Source: Prorocentrum cordatum (taxonomy: Eukaryota; Sar; Dinophyceae; Prorocentrales; Prorocentraceae). From it: a stretch of DNA of 64,000 bases. The notes beneath the pieces were generated by a model. That model had not been told where the DNA came from. It did no database searches and worked only from the letters and a program-made list of their open reading frames with translations. Location: assembly GCA_963575745.1 (NCBI GenBank), contig CAUYUJ010004725.1, forward strand, positions 415,087 through 479,086. Reading direction: 5' to 3'. Position 1 is the first letter of the stretch. Each line of letters starts with the position of its first letter. Both the position numbers and the translations under genes were made by a program. Shown here piece by piece: positions 21,908 through 32,282 of the stretch.

Positions 21908-21956
21908 ATCCACCGCCTGTGGAGGTCTGCGAGGATCGATTTCACAGGCGGTGGCT
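21908..21956. repeat. CCACCGCCTG hairpin, copy 1
   Basis: CCACCGCCTGTG (21910-21921) pairs with CACAGGCGGTGG (21943-21954). The loop GAGGTCTGCGAGGATCGATTT recurs in a second copy at 31921-31965, and upstream GGCCCCCAGGG is also similar. Compensating stem differences between the copies hint that the structure is maintained or was copied as a unit. Confidence 0.8.
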
Positions 21957-21964
21957 ATGGATAG

Positions 21965-22144
21965 ATCCCCGCCTCGGACCTGCACCGCCGCGGCTCGCGA
22001 GGGCGGCCGCTGCGCCGCAGCCGCGGCCCCCTCGCGGGCCCCGTCATCGGCGGCCAGGGTCGCTGCTAGGTCGCCCGACCCCGCCTGCACAGCCACGGCC
22101 CACAGGACCGGCCGCTGCGCTGCGGCCAGGGCCTCTCGGGCGGG
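21965..22144 (-). pseudogene. A-rich protein-like fragment
   Basis: The minus frame includes PAREALAAAQRPVLWAVAVQ, then GDLAATLAADDGAREGAAAA. It has the A/E/R composition of the other minus-strand fragments at 22.9, 26.2, 32.3 and 39 kb. No domain is recognised. It starts immediately beside the CCACCGCCTG hairpin. Confidence 0.35.
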
Positions 22145-22495
22145 TGGCAGTGGGGGGGGATCCAACCGGGGGGCGAAGAGAAGGATTCCAAAGGGGCCTT
22201 CTGGGGCCCCTTTTGGAGCCAGCTGGTGCCCCAAAAGGGGGCCCTAACGGGCCCCTTCGGGGCCCTTTCCCTTCACCCCCCGTGTGCAGGTCCCCCCCCG
22301 TTCCGGCGACTCCAAGGGGTGTGGTTCGCAAAGGGTGTGGTTTGCGACCGGCACCCTGGGGAACATCCTGGGGGGCACCTTGGGGGGCACGCGGGGACCT
22401 GGATAGAGCTCTCCCGCGCCCCGAGGAGGCCCGACGAGGACAGTGTCGTGCCCCCCCAGGCCCCAACGGTGCCGATCGCAAACCACACCCCGGCG

Positions 22496-22702
22496 TAACC
22501 CCAGGAAGCATTTAAGAACCCCCCCCCCCTCCGGCAAATCGATAACCCTTCCGCACCCTGGAAGCGTTACCTGGCACCAAGAGCCCTCCCTGTGTCCGTG
22601 TGCTAAAGCTATCGTTCGGTTATTTCGGCCCCTCGGAATATCGAATAAAAAATGCGGTGCTACGATATCGCCGGGGGGGTTCTTAAATGCTTCCTGGGGT
22701 TA
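22496..22702. mobile_element. MT2, 207-bp TIR element
   Basis: The 30-bp perfect inverted termini at 22496-22525 and 22673-22702 begin TAACCCCAGGAAGCATTTAA and end in a C/G run. There is no coding capacity. A smaller inverted pair (GGTGTGGTTTGCGA at about 22335; TCGCAAACCACACC at about 22475) lies just outside on the left. Confidence 0.88.
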
Positions 22703-22879
22703 ACCACCCCCTTTGCAGTCGCCGACCGTTGCGACCAGCCCGAACCTCCTCGCGGGCGCGCTCCTCGGTGTCTTCGTTTTGGCATTTTTGCATAATTCTA
22801 GCTGGGTAATCCATGGCTATATTAAACAAATAAAAACATATTCCCGATTCTGATTTCGGCATCCAAAACCAAATTCAGA

Positions 22880-23200
22880 GGAATATCCCCCCCGTGCGCA
22901 GGTTCCCCCCCGTTGCCACCCGCCCGAACCTCCTCGCGGGCGCGCTCCTCGGTGTCCCGGGCCCGCTGCTCCGCCAGCCGGACGAGCAGGGCGCCGTCCT
23001 CCACCACGCGGGCCACGCGCTCCTCCGACGCGCCCTGCGCGGGCAGGCGCGCAAGAGTGGGGCCCTGGGCGGGCGCGCGCGGCCTCTTCGGAGCGCGGCT
23101 CGGCGGGAGAGGGCGGGGTGGCCAAACCCAGGCGCGCAAACCGCTGCCATACCGCTTCGCGCTCAGCGATCGGAGGGCACCATGCGGCAGCGAGCGAAAG
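22880..23200 (-). pseudogene. R/E/A-rich coiled-coil-like fragment with frame change
   Basis: One minus frame reads IAEREAVWQRFARLGLATPP then PRSEEAARAR. The neighbouring frame continues ASEERVARVVEDGALLVRLA, EQRARDTEERAREEVRAG. The heptad-like E/R/A pattern resembles 32268-33299. A frame change near 23070 breaks it. A short piece (CCCGAACCTCCTCGCGGGCG, 22735-22775) is a second partial copy of its left end. Confidence 0.4.
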
Positions 23201-23319
23201 GAGGACATTAGACCTGGGCCGGCACGGAAACGGAAAGAGCGCCTCAAACACATTAACCGAAGTTACTCACACCACCGTTCGTACTGGGAGGCTTGGCGTT
23301 GAGAGCTTGTTACGTCACC

Positions 23320-23850
23320 CCTCGCTCCTCCTCCTCCTCCTGCTCCTCCTCCTCCTCCTCTTTCCCCTCCCCCTCCTCCTCCTCCTCCTCCTCCTCCTCC
23401 TCCTCCCCCTCCTCCCGCCTCCGCCTCCGCCTCCTCCTCCGCCCGCCTCCGCCTCCGCCTCCGCCTCCGCCTGCGCCTCCGCTCCTCCTCCTCCTCCTCC
23501 TCCTCCTCCCTCCCGCCTCCTCCTCCTCCTCCTCCTTTCCTCCTCCTCCCTCATCATCTTCCTCCCCTCCTCCTTCTACCTCCCTCCTCCCTGGGCCTCG
23601 TCCTCGTTCCTCCTCCTCCTCCTTCTCCTCCTCCTCCTCTCCCTGCTCTCCCTCCTCCTCTCCTCCTCCTCCTCCTCCCCTCCTCTCCCCTCCTCCTCCT
23701 CCTCCTCCACCTCCTCCTCCTCCTCCTCGTCTTCCTCCTCGTCTTCCTCCTCGTCTTCCTCCTCGTCTTCCTCCTCGTCTTCCTCCTCGTCTTCCTCCTC
23801 GTCTTCCTCCTCGTCTTCCTCCTCCTCCTCCTCCTCCTCCTCCTCTTCCA
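23320..23850 (+). repeat. CTC array with 12-bp TCGTCTTCCTCC block
   Basis: About 400 bp of CTC/CGCCTC units is followed by nine near-perfect copies of TCGTCTTCCTCC at 23725-23830. Poly-S, poly-L, poly-P and poly-E frames result. Confidence 0.95.
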
Positions 23851-23856
23851 CAATTA

Positions 23857-24237
23857 CACAATATGAAAATACTCTCCCACTTCCCCTGATGGCGTCCCGA
23901 AGATGGCCGACCCCCCCCGCGTACTTTTTTTTACACACAGGATTCCCGGGAAACGGGTTTTCGCCTGCGTTTTTTTCAAAATGCTGCTCTCGCTGAGGCG
24001 CCGGCCTCATTTCTGCTCCCGAATCGTTCCGAATCGTGCTCCCGCTGCAGCGTGGGCCTCATTTTCGGATCGGTGTTTGGCCTCCGTCGTTCAGGATGGC
24101 GTTCTCGCCCCAGCGCGGGCCTCTTTCTCGCGCGCCCATCCGCCCGCCACCACCACCACCACCACCACCACCACCACCACCACCACCACACAACCACCAC
24201 CAGCACCAGCACCACCACCACACACACCAGCACCAGC

Positions 24238-24268
<31 letters not shown>

Positions 24269-24455
24269 CCACCACCACAACCACGCACACACGCACGCAC
24301 GCACGCACGCACGCGCACCACCACCCACTACGCACGCGCGCGCGGAGCCACAGGTCCGCTACGACACGCGTCCGCGGATAGAGAAAATCAGCGCCATGGT
24401 AAGGGATGGGAGGGAGGGGTAGGACGTCAGATATGACGCGAGCGCACCTAGCTTG
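23857..24455 (+). mobile_element. RE2 dispersed element, copy B
   Basis: Second copy of 3984-4895, with the same left (ATACTCTCCC, CCGCGTACT, GCTCTCGCTGAGGCGCC) and right (GCGGAGCCACAGGTCCGC, GACGTCAGATATGACG) flanks. The internal CCA/CAC array is shorter and lacks the long CA tract of copy A. Confidence 0.8.
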
Positions 24456-24489
24456 TCCCCCTCCCCCTCCCCCTCCTCCTCTTCGGGCG

Positions 24490-24760
24490 CGCTGGGGATC
24501 CAATTGGGGCCCCTTTGGGCTCTCTTAGGGCCCTCGGGGCCTTCTTGACCGTATTGGGGCCGTCTGGGGGCCATCTTGGGCCGTTTGGGGCCCCTTTGGG
24601 GCGCCTCTGGGGCCGTCTTGGGATGATCTTTGGGGCCTCTTAGGCCGTCTTGGGCCCGTCTGGGGGCCCTCTTGGACCGCTATTGGCCCGTCTGGGGCCG
24701 TTTTGGGACGATATTTGGGGCCTGGGCCGTCTTGGACCCGTCTGGGCAAGAAACGGGCCA
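24490..24760 (-). repeat. CCAAGAGGC-type minisatellite (locus 4)
   Basis: GGGCCGTCTTGGG and GGCCCTCTTGG units at about 15-bp spacing, in the same orientation as locus 3. Confidence 0.75.
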
Positions 24761-24914
24761 TGGGACCCGCCCGGGAGCCGCTTCACTACAAAAAATACAA
24801 GGGAAACGAACTATTAGACCAGGCGTCTGCGCCTCGCACCCTCCCTTGACCCCCCCTTACAAGGGCTTCGCCCCCTACTCAACGTCACTCGCTCGTACCT
24901 CGCTCTTTCCGTCA

Positions 24915-25382
24915 CCCAGAAGGCCTTCTCAGAAGGCGGCAGGACTTCTCGGGAGCCCTCCGGCCTTCTGAATGTTTCTGTTACGTCTTCGGGGACTTCT
25001 CAAAAGGCCCAGGCCTTCTGAGAAGGCCCGTGCCTTCTCACTTCCCCCTCTCGCCCGCGGCCGCCCGCCGCCCCCTGGGACATCATAAAGGAACAACAAA
25101 AACTGCATCGACATAAACTTTTGGTGCTCCGCGCGCATTTCTGGGATCTGCGCTAGGACCACCCTCCCTGTCGCGCTCCGCGCGCCAGGGGCGGCGCCAG
25201 AGGAGTCGCCACTGGGGTCCCAGCGCAGATCCAAGAAAATCGCGCGGAGCGCCAAAATTTTATGTTCATGAATGTTTTATGAATTCGGGAAAGGTTTAGA
25301 AACATTATCAGAAGGCCGGGGGGACTTCCGAGCCTTCCGAGAAGGCCCGCCACTTATCACTTCCACCCGTCGCTCGCCGCGG
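24915..25382. repeat. AGAAGGCC palindrome cluster with flanking direct repeats
   Basis: Words such as GAAGGCCTTCTCAGAAGGC and GGCCTTCTGAGAAGGCC crowd 24915-25040 and return at 25308-25345. A direct repeat (GGCCCGTGCCTTCTCACTTCC at about 25026; GGCCCGCCACTTATCACTTCC at about 25343) brackets the fold-back element at 25112-25264. Confidence 0.65.
25112..25264. mobile_element. FB1 fold-back element, copy A
   Basis: The left arm at 25112-25160 (CATAAACTTTTGGTGCTCCG onwards) is the inverse of 25216-25264 with a few mismatches over 49 bp. The centre carries GCGCGCCAGGGGCGGCGCC, shared with copy B at 39169-39289. No coding capacity. Confidence 0.8.
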
Positions 25383-25625
25383 ACTTCGGTCTCCGGGTCA
25401 CGACTCTGCTCTCCAGCGGCCGTTCGGGGCGATCCGGGCAACCCCCAGAACGCTCTCGGCGAGGCGCATCTGTTGGCACGCACCCCGAGGCCAAGAAACC
25501 GCCGATAACCACCGAAGATGACAGAAACCCGTGAAAATCTCAACCCGAAACTTCCAGACCTTCCCCCCTGGGGCCCGCCGCCGAACCACTGGTGCCCTAG
25601 AGGCCTCCTAGATGGGGTCGGAGTA

Positions 25626-25792
25626 GACGGGGTCGGAGGATCGAGCCGCAGCGCCGATGCATCGTCGATGCATCGGCGATGCATCGCCGACGTGGGCGAT
25701 GCAACGGCGACGCCGACGCGAAGCAAATCAGGCCCCACATCGAGCCGCACTGCCGACGCATCGGCGACGCGGCGCGATCCTCCGACCCCATC
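25626..25792. repeat. Large hairpin with GATGCATC palindromes
   Basis: Arms at 25626-25664 and 25754-25792 (GACGGGGTCGGAGGATCGAG... and its complement) are inverted with few mismatches. The loop contains several copies of the palindrome CGATGCATCG. It abuts MT1 copy B. Confidence 0.8.
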
Positions 25793-25800
25793 TTAGATAA

Positions 25801-25995
25801 GGGACGTAAGACCTGGGTACAGGGGACTCGGAAATCCCCGACGAGGTCGTCAAAAAAATGACGAGGCCGAGCCTGCATTTTGACGAGGCCTCCCGCTGCA
25901 GACATCCCACGAAGCTCCTCCTCGTCAAAATCCGAGGCGCGGTCGTCAAAAAACGATAGCGAACCCGAGTCCTGGCAAACCCGGGTCTTACGCCC
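25801..25995. mobile_element. MT1 TIR element, copy B
   Basis: Nearly identical to 19006-19203, with ends GGGACGTAAGACCTGGGT and ACCCGGGTCTTACGCCCC. The duplicated tract continues past the right TIR to about 26100, then diverges. Confidence 0.8.
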
Positions 25996-26197
25996 CCCCG
26001 ACTATACCCCCCGTTCGTTCGGCCCGATCCACGCAAGCAGCGCCCTGCCCAGCGATCGCCCCCGCGCCCCTCGCGGCGTCGCCCTCGGGCCGCTGGCCGG
26101 ATCTACTACGACCCCCTTACGCCCCTTACGCCCCCCGAATCTACTACGACCCCATCTGGGAGGCCTGGAGGCACCGGAGGTCCCTGCGGCGAGAAGG

Positions 26198-26302
26198 CCA
26201 CGCCGGGGTCCGGGCGGCCTGCGCCCGCTCCGCCGCCTCCGCCCGCCGCTCCGCCAGCTGCACGAGGCGCTGGCCCTCCGCCACGGCGAGCGCCACCTCT
26301 GC
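26198..26302 (-). pseudogene. Short A/E/R helix-like fragment
   Basis: The minus frame AEVALAVAEGQRLVQLAERR, AEAAERAQAART resembles LVRLAEQRARDTEERA at 22.95 kb. It is only about 35 codons, flanked by C-tracts and a TA microsatellite. No family assigned. Confidence 0.35.
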
Positions 26303-26374
26303 AAGGCAGGAACTTTGATCCACACCCCCCTCCCGGGGAACCGACGTCCTGGGGGCCCAGCGGGGGGGCGATAT

Positions 26375-26890
26375 GCTGATATATATATATATATATATGT
26401 ACATGTATATATATATATGTATATATATGTGCATGTATTTAAGTATATATATATACATGTGTATACATACACATACATACATACATACATACATACATAC
26501 ATACATACATACATACATGCATACATAGTACATACATACATACATACATACATACAGGCATACATATACATTTATGTGCATATATCCGCACATATACTCA
26601 TACTCCATATACTGTACAGATATACTATATACTGAAACGAGACTTGAACGACGCATACGCGAACTATACGAGTATGTATATATATATATATATATGTATG
26701 TCCGCATCTATAAACATACGTTTACTTATATACCATACCGCAGATCGAGACACACTATTATGCAGCATATACGTAACATCGGATATGTTTGTGCACGCAT
26801 GCGTTTATATTTATAAGTATATAGACAAGCATACACACACGTTGACGCATACATATATATATATATATACATATATATATATGTATAGAC
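26375..26890 (+). repeat. TA, TATG and CATA microsatellites
   Basis: TA/TATG at 26380-26460, CATA at 26465-26570, further TA at 26673-26700 and 26850-26885. The DNA between is AT-rich without a gene. Confidence 0.92.
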
Positions 26891-26891
26891 A

Positions 26892-26932
26892 CTAGAACCA
26901 TCGCGCGCGCTTCGCGCGCGCTTTGGTTCTAG
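26892..26932. repeat. GGTTCTAG hairpin with CG stem, copy 1
   Basis: CTAGAACCA pairs with TGGTTCTAG, and inner GCGCGCGC pairs with itself across TT. A decayed relative at 40077-40116 keeps GAACC/GGTTC and the CGCGCG core, also after a TA-rich tract. Alternating CG could adopt Z-DNA. Confidence 0.8.
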
Positions 26933-27002
26933 CCGAGATCGCGGCAAGGCCCTGGCAGAAGTATCAAGGCAGGCCTTTTCTTATGTGTATACTTATACAT
27001 AC

Positions 27003-27290
27003 ATACGTCCGTCCTTCTCCTCCCCCCCTCCTCCTTCTCCTCCTCCTTCTCTTATTCCTCCTCCTTCGTCCTCTTCCTCCTCCCCTTCCTCGCCTGTCTC
27101 TTTCCTCCGTTTCCTTAGTTCCCTTCCTTCTCCTCCACCACCTCCTCCTCCTTCCTCAGTTGCTTCTGCTCCTCTTACGCGCCCTTCTCCTCCTCCTCTT
27201 CCCTCTCCTCCTTCTCCTCCCCCTCCTCCTCCTCCTCCTCCTCCTCCTCCTCCTCCTCCTCCTCCTCAAGGTCCTCTGCCCTTCCTCCCG
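27003..27290 (+). repeat. CTC/CTCCTT microsatellite tract
   Basis: Strongly pyrimidine on the plus strand, with a pure CTC run at 27226-27267. The following 27290-27530 is mixed GC-rich DNA without a gene. Confidence 0.9.
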
Positions 27291-27534
27291 CCCCCTTCCC
27301 TGGTCCGGGCGCCCACCGATCCGGGCGCCCTCCCCGCCCCAGATACCTCTGGGAAACGTGGGCCCCACGACCCTTGAAGTCGCCCCCAGGAGCCCTCCGA
27401 ATCCTTCGGTCTCTGGGCGCTCCTGACCTCTGGGATCGAAGATCCTCGATCGCGGCCCCACGACCCATCGGCTTCCGAGACTCTTCGGCCCCGCGACCCG
27501 CGGAGCGACGAAGAATGACACGCGGCAGAAGCAA

Positions 27535-28960
27535 GGGGGGGGGGGGGAAGTAGAGGGGAAGCAGGAGGAGGCGGAGGAAGAAGAGGGAGAGGAACAGGAA
27601 TAAGAGGAAGAGCAGCCAGAGGGGGAGGATCAGAGGAAGGAGGGGGAGGGGGAAGGGCCGCCCAGGAGGGATCAGGCGCTTGAGCAAGGGGATGGGACTT
27701 ATGTTCCCGGGAGTCCCCCTGGGAACATCTTGCGCGATAGGAGGAGGATGAGCCCGAGAAAGAAGACTAGAGGCAACGAGAAAAAGGATAAGATCGGCGA
27801 GGTGGAGAAAAGGAGGCACGCGGAATTACATTCCCGGGAAGCTCCCCGAGAACATATTTCGTGACAGCAGGAGGGGGAGGAGCCCCAGAGGAAGACAGGA
27901 AGGAGGAGGAGGGCTAGATCAGGAGGAGGAATCTCGAGAAGGAGGAGGAGGAGGAGGAGGAGGAAGAGGAGAAGGAGGAGCAGGAGGATGAGAAGGACGA
28001 GGAGGACAGACGCGCAGGACAAGGTGAGCGGCAGGAAGAGGAGGGGGAGCAGGACGAGCAGGACATAAGGAGTAGGCGGAAGGGAAAGGGGGTGAGGAAG
28101 AGAAAAAGGGGGGCGGGAGGGAGGGAGGTTCAGGGGTAGCAGGAGGAGGTAGAAGAAGGACAGGCGGAGGTTCCTGGGAACATCTTGCGCGATAGGAGGA
28201 GGAAGAGCCCGAGAAAGAAGAGGAAACGAGAAGGAGGATAAGATTGGTGAGGTGGAGAAACGGAGGCACGCGGAATTACATTCCCGGGAAGCTCCCCGAG
28301 AACATATTTCGTGACAGCAGGAGGAGGAGGAACCCCAGAAGGAGGAGGACAGGAAGGAGGAGGAGGGCTAGAGCAGGAGGAGGAATCTCGAGAAGGAGGA
28401 GGAGAAGGAGGAGGAGGAAGGGGATGGGGGAGGAGCAGGCAGATGAGAAGGACGAGGAGGACAGACACGCAGGACAAGGTGAGCGGCAGGAAGAGGAGGG
28501 GGAGCAGGACGAGCAGGACATAAGGAGTAGGCGGAAGGGACGGAGGGCGAGGAGGAGAAGAAGGGGGGCGGGAGGGAGGGAGGTTCAGGGGTAGCAGGGG
28601 GAGGTAGCAAGAGGACAAGGGGAGGTGCAGGAGTAGCACGTTGAGCAGCCGCAGCAGGAGGAGGACATGGGAAGAAAGTCGAAGAGGCAGTGTGGCGAAG
28701 AACAAAAGAAACACTCGAACGCAAGCAAAGAAATTGTGTTCCCGGCAAGCTTTCTGGGAACATGCTTCGAGAGACCGGGAGAGAGCTCCACAAGCAGGTG
28801 GGTGAGAAGGTGGAGAAGGGGAGCGGGAGGAGGGGGAAGGGGGAGGTGCGGGAGTAGCACGAAGAGCAGCCGCAGCAGGCGGAGGATCAGGGAACGACGA
28901 TGGAGCAGGGCGGCGAAGAACAAACAAAACACTCGAATAATGCTGCTCCTGGCAATTCCG
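27535..28960 (+). repeat. Polypurine block with about 450-bp tandem duplication
   Basis: G/A-rich throughout. The module GGAATTACATTCCCGGGAAG, CTCCCCGAGAACATATTTCG recurs at 27821 and 28273. A companion GGGAACATCTTGCGCGATAG recurs at 27710 and 28172, and decayed versions lie near 28728 and 28955. Each module has a CCCGGG-centred dyad. Adjacent L/P/S-rich minus frames are compositional. Confidence 0.8.
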
Positions 28961-29084
28961 GGAATATGTTTATATGTCCTGAGACAGGGAGAGAGCTGGA
29001 CAACCAGAAGAAATGAGGAGCAGGAAGGTGATAAGGCGGACGAAAAGCAGGGTGAGACGCAGTTGCTCAAGCCTCTTGGGGTAT

Positions 29085-29340
29085 GCTTTGGTGTATATCG
29101 GGGCCTTTTTTGGCATCTTGGGCGGCCTGGCCATGTGGAGGGCCTCTGTGAGCTTTTTTTGTTCGCCTCTCGGGGTCCGTGCCGGAACTCCTTTGGACCG
29201 TGTTCGGTGCCTCTTGTGCCGTCTTGGGGCCCTCTTGGGCCGTCGTGGGGGCCGCTTAAAGCTCTCTGGGGCAGTCTTGGTGCGGTGTAGGAGGCGTCGC
29301 GGGCCGTCTTGGAGCGCTCTAGGGCTGGTTTTGGGCCTCC
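29085..29340 (-). repeat. CCAAGAGGC-type minisatellite (locus 5)
   Basis: GGGGCCCTCTTGGGCCGTCG-like units at about 15-bp spacing. Confidence 0.7.
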
Positions 29341-29379
29341 GTCCGAAGGTCAACGAGATGTCCGGGGTCGCCGCTGCCG

Positions 29380-29570
29380 CCTCGGAGGCCCTGGAACGCC
29401 GAAACCCTCTAAAAACACTAGGAAAGTGAACCCCGGAGCCCCCATGGAGGGCGCAGGTCCACTCCTGGCGGCCTCCCTCGGAAGCCCTGGAACGCCGAAA
29501 CCCTGTAAAAACACAGGGAAAGTGAGCCCCGTGGCCCCCATGGGGGTCCGGGGTCCCAATCCGGCGGCCC
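29380..29570 (+). repeat. Tandem duplication, 96-bp period
   Basis: CCCTGGAACGCCGAAACCCT occurs at 29389 and 29485, each followed by AAAAACAC, GAAAGTGA and GCCCCCATGG. A TATG microsatellite follows at 29590-29670. From 29680 to 30090 I see no gene. Confidence 0.85.
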
Positions 29571-30094
29571 CAGGTCCCGTTCCCTGGTGTGTGTGTGTGT
29601 ATATATATGTATATATGTATATATGTATATGTATATGTATCTGTGTGTGTATATATATATATATATATGTATCCGCCGGCCCCCTTGTGGAGCCTCAAGG
29701 CTGTAAGGCAAAGGATTGCTGCTCCCTGCACCAGTTTCCAATGTCATAGTTCTGCTTCTTGTTGTATTACTGTTCCTTGTTGTAGACTGCGCGAGGAGGG
29801 GAGCCGAAAATCAACCTGGTTAGCGTTTCGTGGGAATGGTCTCAGAATCCCACCAGCCCTCTGGGCGTAGGTGGTTCCGGGAGTTTCCTCTTCCATCTTC
29901 CCTTCTTCCCCTTCGGGGAGGGGTTTACCCCTCCCCCTAACCCCCTCCCCTGGACTTGGACGGGGGGGGGCGCTGGTAGTTAGAGACGGCCTCGGCGAGG
30001 AAGCCAAAATCATCGGTTTTACTAAAGTTTTGGCCCCATTTTGGCCTCTTGGGGGGGCGCTAATTAACCCCACCCTCTTCTTTGATCGATCTCC

Positions 30095-30445
30095 TCCAAG
30101 ATGGCCCCAAGAGGCGCCCAGGAGGCCCCAAGAGGCTTCCAAAAGGCCTCCAAGAGGCCCCACGAGGCCGCCATGAGGCCCCAAGAAGCCCCCAAGAGGC
30201 TCCAAGAGGCTCCATGGATGGTTCCAAGAGGCCTCCAAGAGGCTCCAAGAGGCCGCCATGAAGCTCCAAGAGACCCCCAAGAGGCCCCAAGAGGCCTCCA
30301 ACAGGCCCCCAAGAGCCTCCCAAGAGGATCCCAAGCGGCCTCAAGATGCCGCCCCGAAGCACCCAAGACACCCAAGAGCCCCCATTGACCGCCAAGAGAC
30401 CCCCAAGACGTCCGAAGAGGCTTCCAAAAGGCTTCCAAGAGGCAT
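30095..30445 (+). repeat. CCAAGAGGC-type minisatellite (locus 6)
   Basis: The best preserved locus: CCAAGAGGC units (GCCCCCAAGAGGCTCCAAGA) recur every 9-15 bp for 350 bp. Confidence 0.9.
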
Positions 30446-30669
30446 CCGAGCGGCATTCAACCATCCACCCAGCGTTATCATTCTCCTCATCCCTCCTTCG
30501 CTCGGTTCCTCGCCACCCCCTCATCTATCCATCTGGCCTCCTTTTCCGCCTCATCCTTTGCACGGATCGGCTGTCCCTCTCGTTGCTCCCCCACTTCGCT
30601 GATCTCTTCAACTTGCCTGGACATCGTTTCTGGATGGGCTGGTGGGGACACGCGAAGCGAGAAGAATTT

Positions 30670-30905
30670 CTGAGGGGGGTCGAAATTGACACCCCTCACG
30701 CAGATCCGCGGAGTCAGGGTCGAAAAACCAATGAAATTTGCAACACTTCTGAAATTCGGCGGCACCCCTCACGCAGATCGGCGGAGTCAGGATCGAAAAA
30801 CCATCGGGATTTACCACATTTCTGAAATCCGGTGGCACTTCTCACGCAGATCGGTGGGGCCAGGGTCAACAAAAACACATGGGACTGGCAACATTTCAAT
30901 ACTTC
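30670..30905 (+). repeat. 73-bp tandem repeat, three copies
   Basis: CACCCCTCACGCAGATC recurs at 30690, 30763 and 30836. Each is followed by CGGAGTCAGGRTCGAAAAACC and an ATTTSTGAAATYCGG segment. Confidence 0.9.
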
Positions 30906-31104
30906 GTAGAAAACATCTGTGCACAGCATACGCGAGGAAGCTCGAAATACAACTCCGAATTCAACAATATCATCAAAATCTCAATTTGTCGTGGGGATTA
31001 CTCATCGTCTTCGCGTGATTTCCCGACGCTGCTTCACGGCGGCACCAAGACCTCATGATTTCGCTCTTGCATTGCCCATTATCCGGGAGAGGGGGCCGGC
31101 GGCA

Positions 31105-31850
31105 GAGGGCGATATGATATAATACAGGATACCTTTCGAAATTATGCCATAGTGTACAATATCGTCTACAATACGATATGCCACTAGATATTATAGTATG
31201 TGATGTTGCGTTGTACGTTAGGTTAATACGATTCAGTGCGATGTATTGTGTTGCCTTACGTTATACGGCTCCCTAGTATAGTATCATGTGATAAGATGTC
31301 TTGTATCAGTTCATGATATGTTGTCTATGCTAAATTTGAATGTTGCATGTTCAATTATGATATATGAGAACACATAACGTTACCGTGTTGTATAACATAG
31401 CTTACCATGCTGTTTCTAGTATGACGTGCTATGTTAAATGATCAAATATTCGTCAATAACAACATGCAACCCTATTACAATATGACACGGTGTGGAATAC
31501 TATGCTACGTTACGCCATGTTTACAATCTGTTTGTATCATGCTAAAACATAGTATACAGTATTGAGTTACATTACTTGTGTTATTGCATACTAAACTATA
31601 GACTACTGGATTGAGACATCCCGCATGACATGGTAGTACACGTGTAATATATGACTGGATCATACTGTACTGCATTATTTCGAGTATCCAATGTTATAGT
31701 ACACCACGGTAGAATGTATCATACGTTATGATACATTAATCGGTGATCATACGGTTAAAAATAACCGTGCACCATGATATCTTACGTTACACTATATTAG
31801 AGTGTAGTATGTGGTGGGCTAGTGTATGATGTTATATATAGATCTATGTG
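31105..31850. other. AT-rich island without genes
   Basis: About 750 bp rich in ATGTTAT, TACGTTA and GATAC words, clearly lower in GC than its surroundings. All frames are short. It could be an ancient degenerate short-word satellite or a replication- or matrix-associated stretch; nothing decides this. Confidence 0.6.
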
Positions 31851-31894
31851 TATATATATACATATATATACATATATATGTACATGTGTTGACC

Positions 31895-31970
31895 CCCGGG
31901 GCCAAAACATATCCGTATATCCACCGCCTGGGGAGGTCTGCGAAAATCGAACCTGCAGGCGGTGGTTATG
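31895..31970. repeat. CCACCGCCTG hairpin, copy 2
   Basis: Stem CCACCGCCTG (31921-31930) and CAGGCGGTGG (31956-31965). Loop GGGAGGTCTGCGAAAATCGA matches the 21910 copy. The upstream GACCCCCGGGGCCAAAACAT is also shared in outline. Confidence 0.8.
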
Positions 31971-32027
31971 TACAGGTTCACATTTCGAAACCTTCGGTGA
32001 CAACTCATGTGAGCTTCCCATACCGCG

Positions 32028-32282
32028 AATCGACGCGAGTCGACGCTAAATCGACGCTAGTCGACGCTGAATCGACGTTAAATCTGCGCTACCAGATTGA
32101 CTCCCAGATGCTAATCGACGCTAGTCGACGCAAAAACTCAAAGGGTACACCAGGCTCCCAGACGCTAACCGACGCTTATAGACTCCCAGACGCGAATCCA
32201 CGCTAGATCGACGCCAGCCGACGCTACATCGGCGCTACCTCATCGACTCCCAAACGCTCATCGACGCTCATCGACGCCACAT
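32028..32282 (+). repeat. 11-bp TCGACGCTAAA array, plus orientation
   Basis: TCGACGCTAAA/TCGACGCTAGT units recur, with a secondary GACTCCCAGACGC word. The right edge, CGCTACATCGGCGCTACCTC, is matched in inverse at 37110-37140. This forms the left bracket of the 32-37 kb segment. Confidence 0.85.

Noticed and set aside
26892-26932. tRNA gene or rho-independent terminator at the GGTTCTAG hairpin
   Set aside because: No cloverleaf arms or anticodon, no T-run, and the context is eukaryotic repeat DNA.
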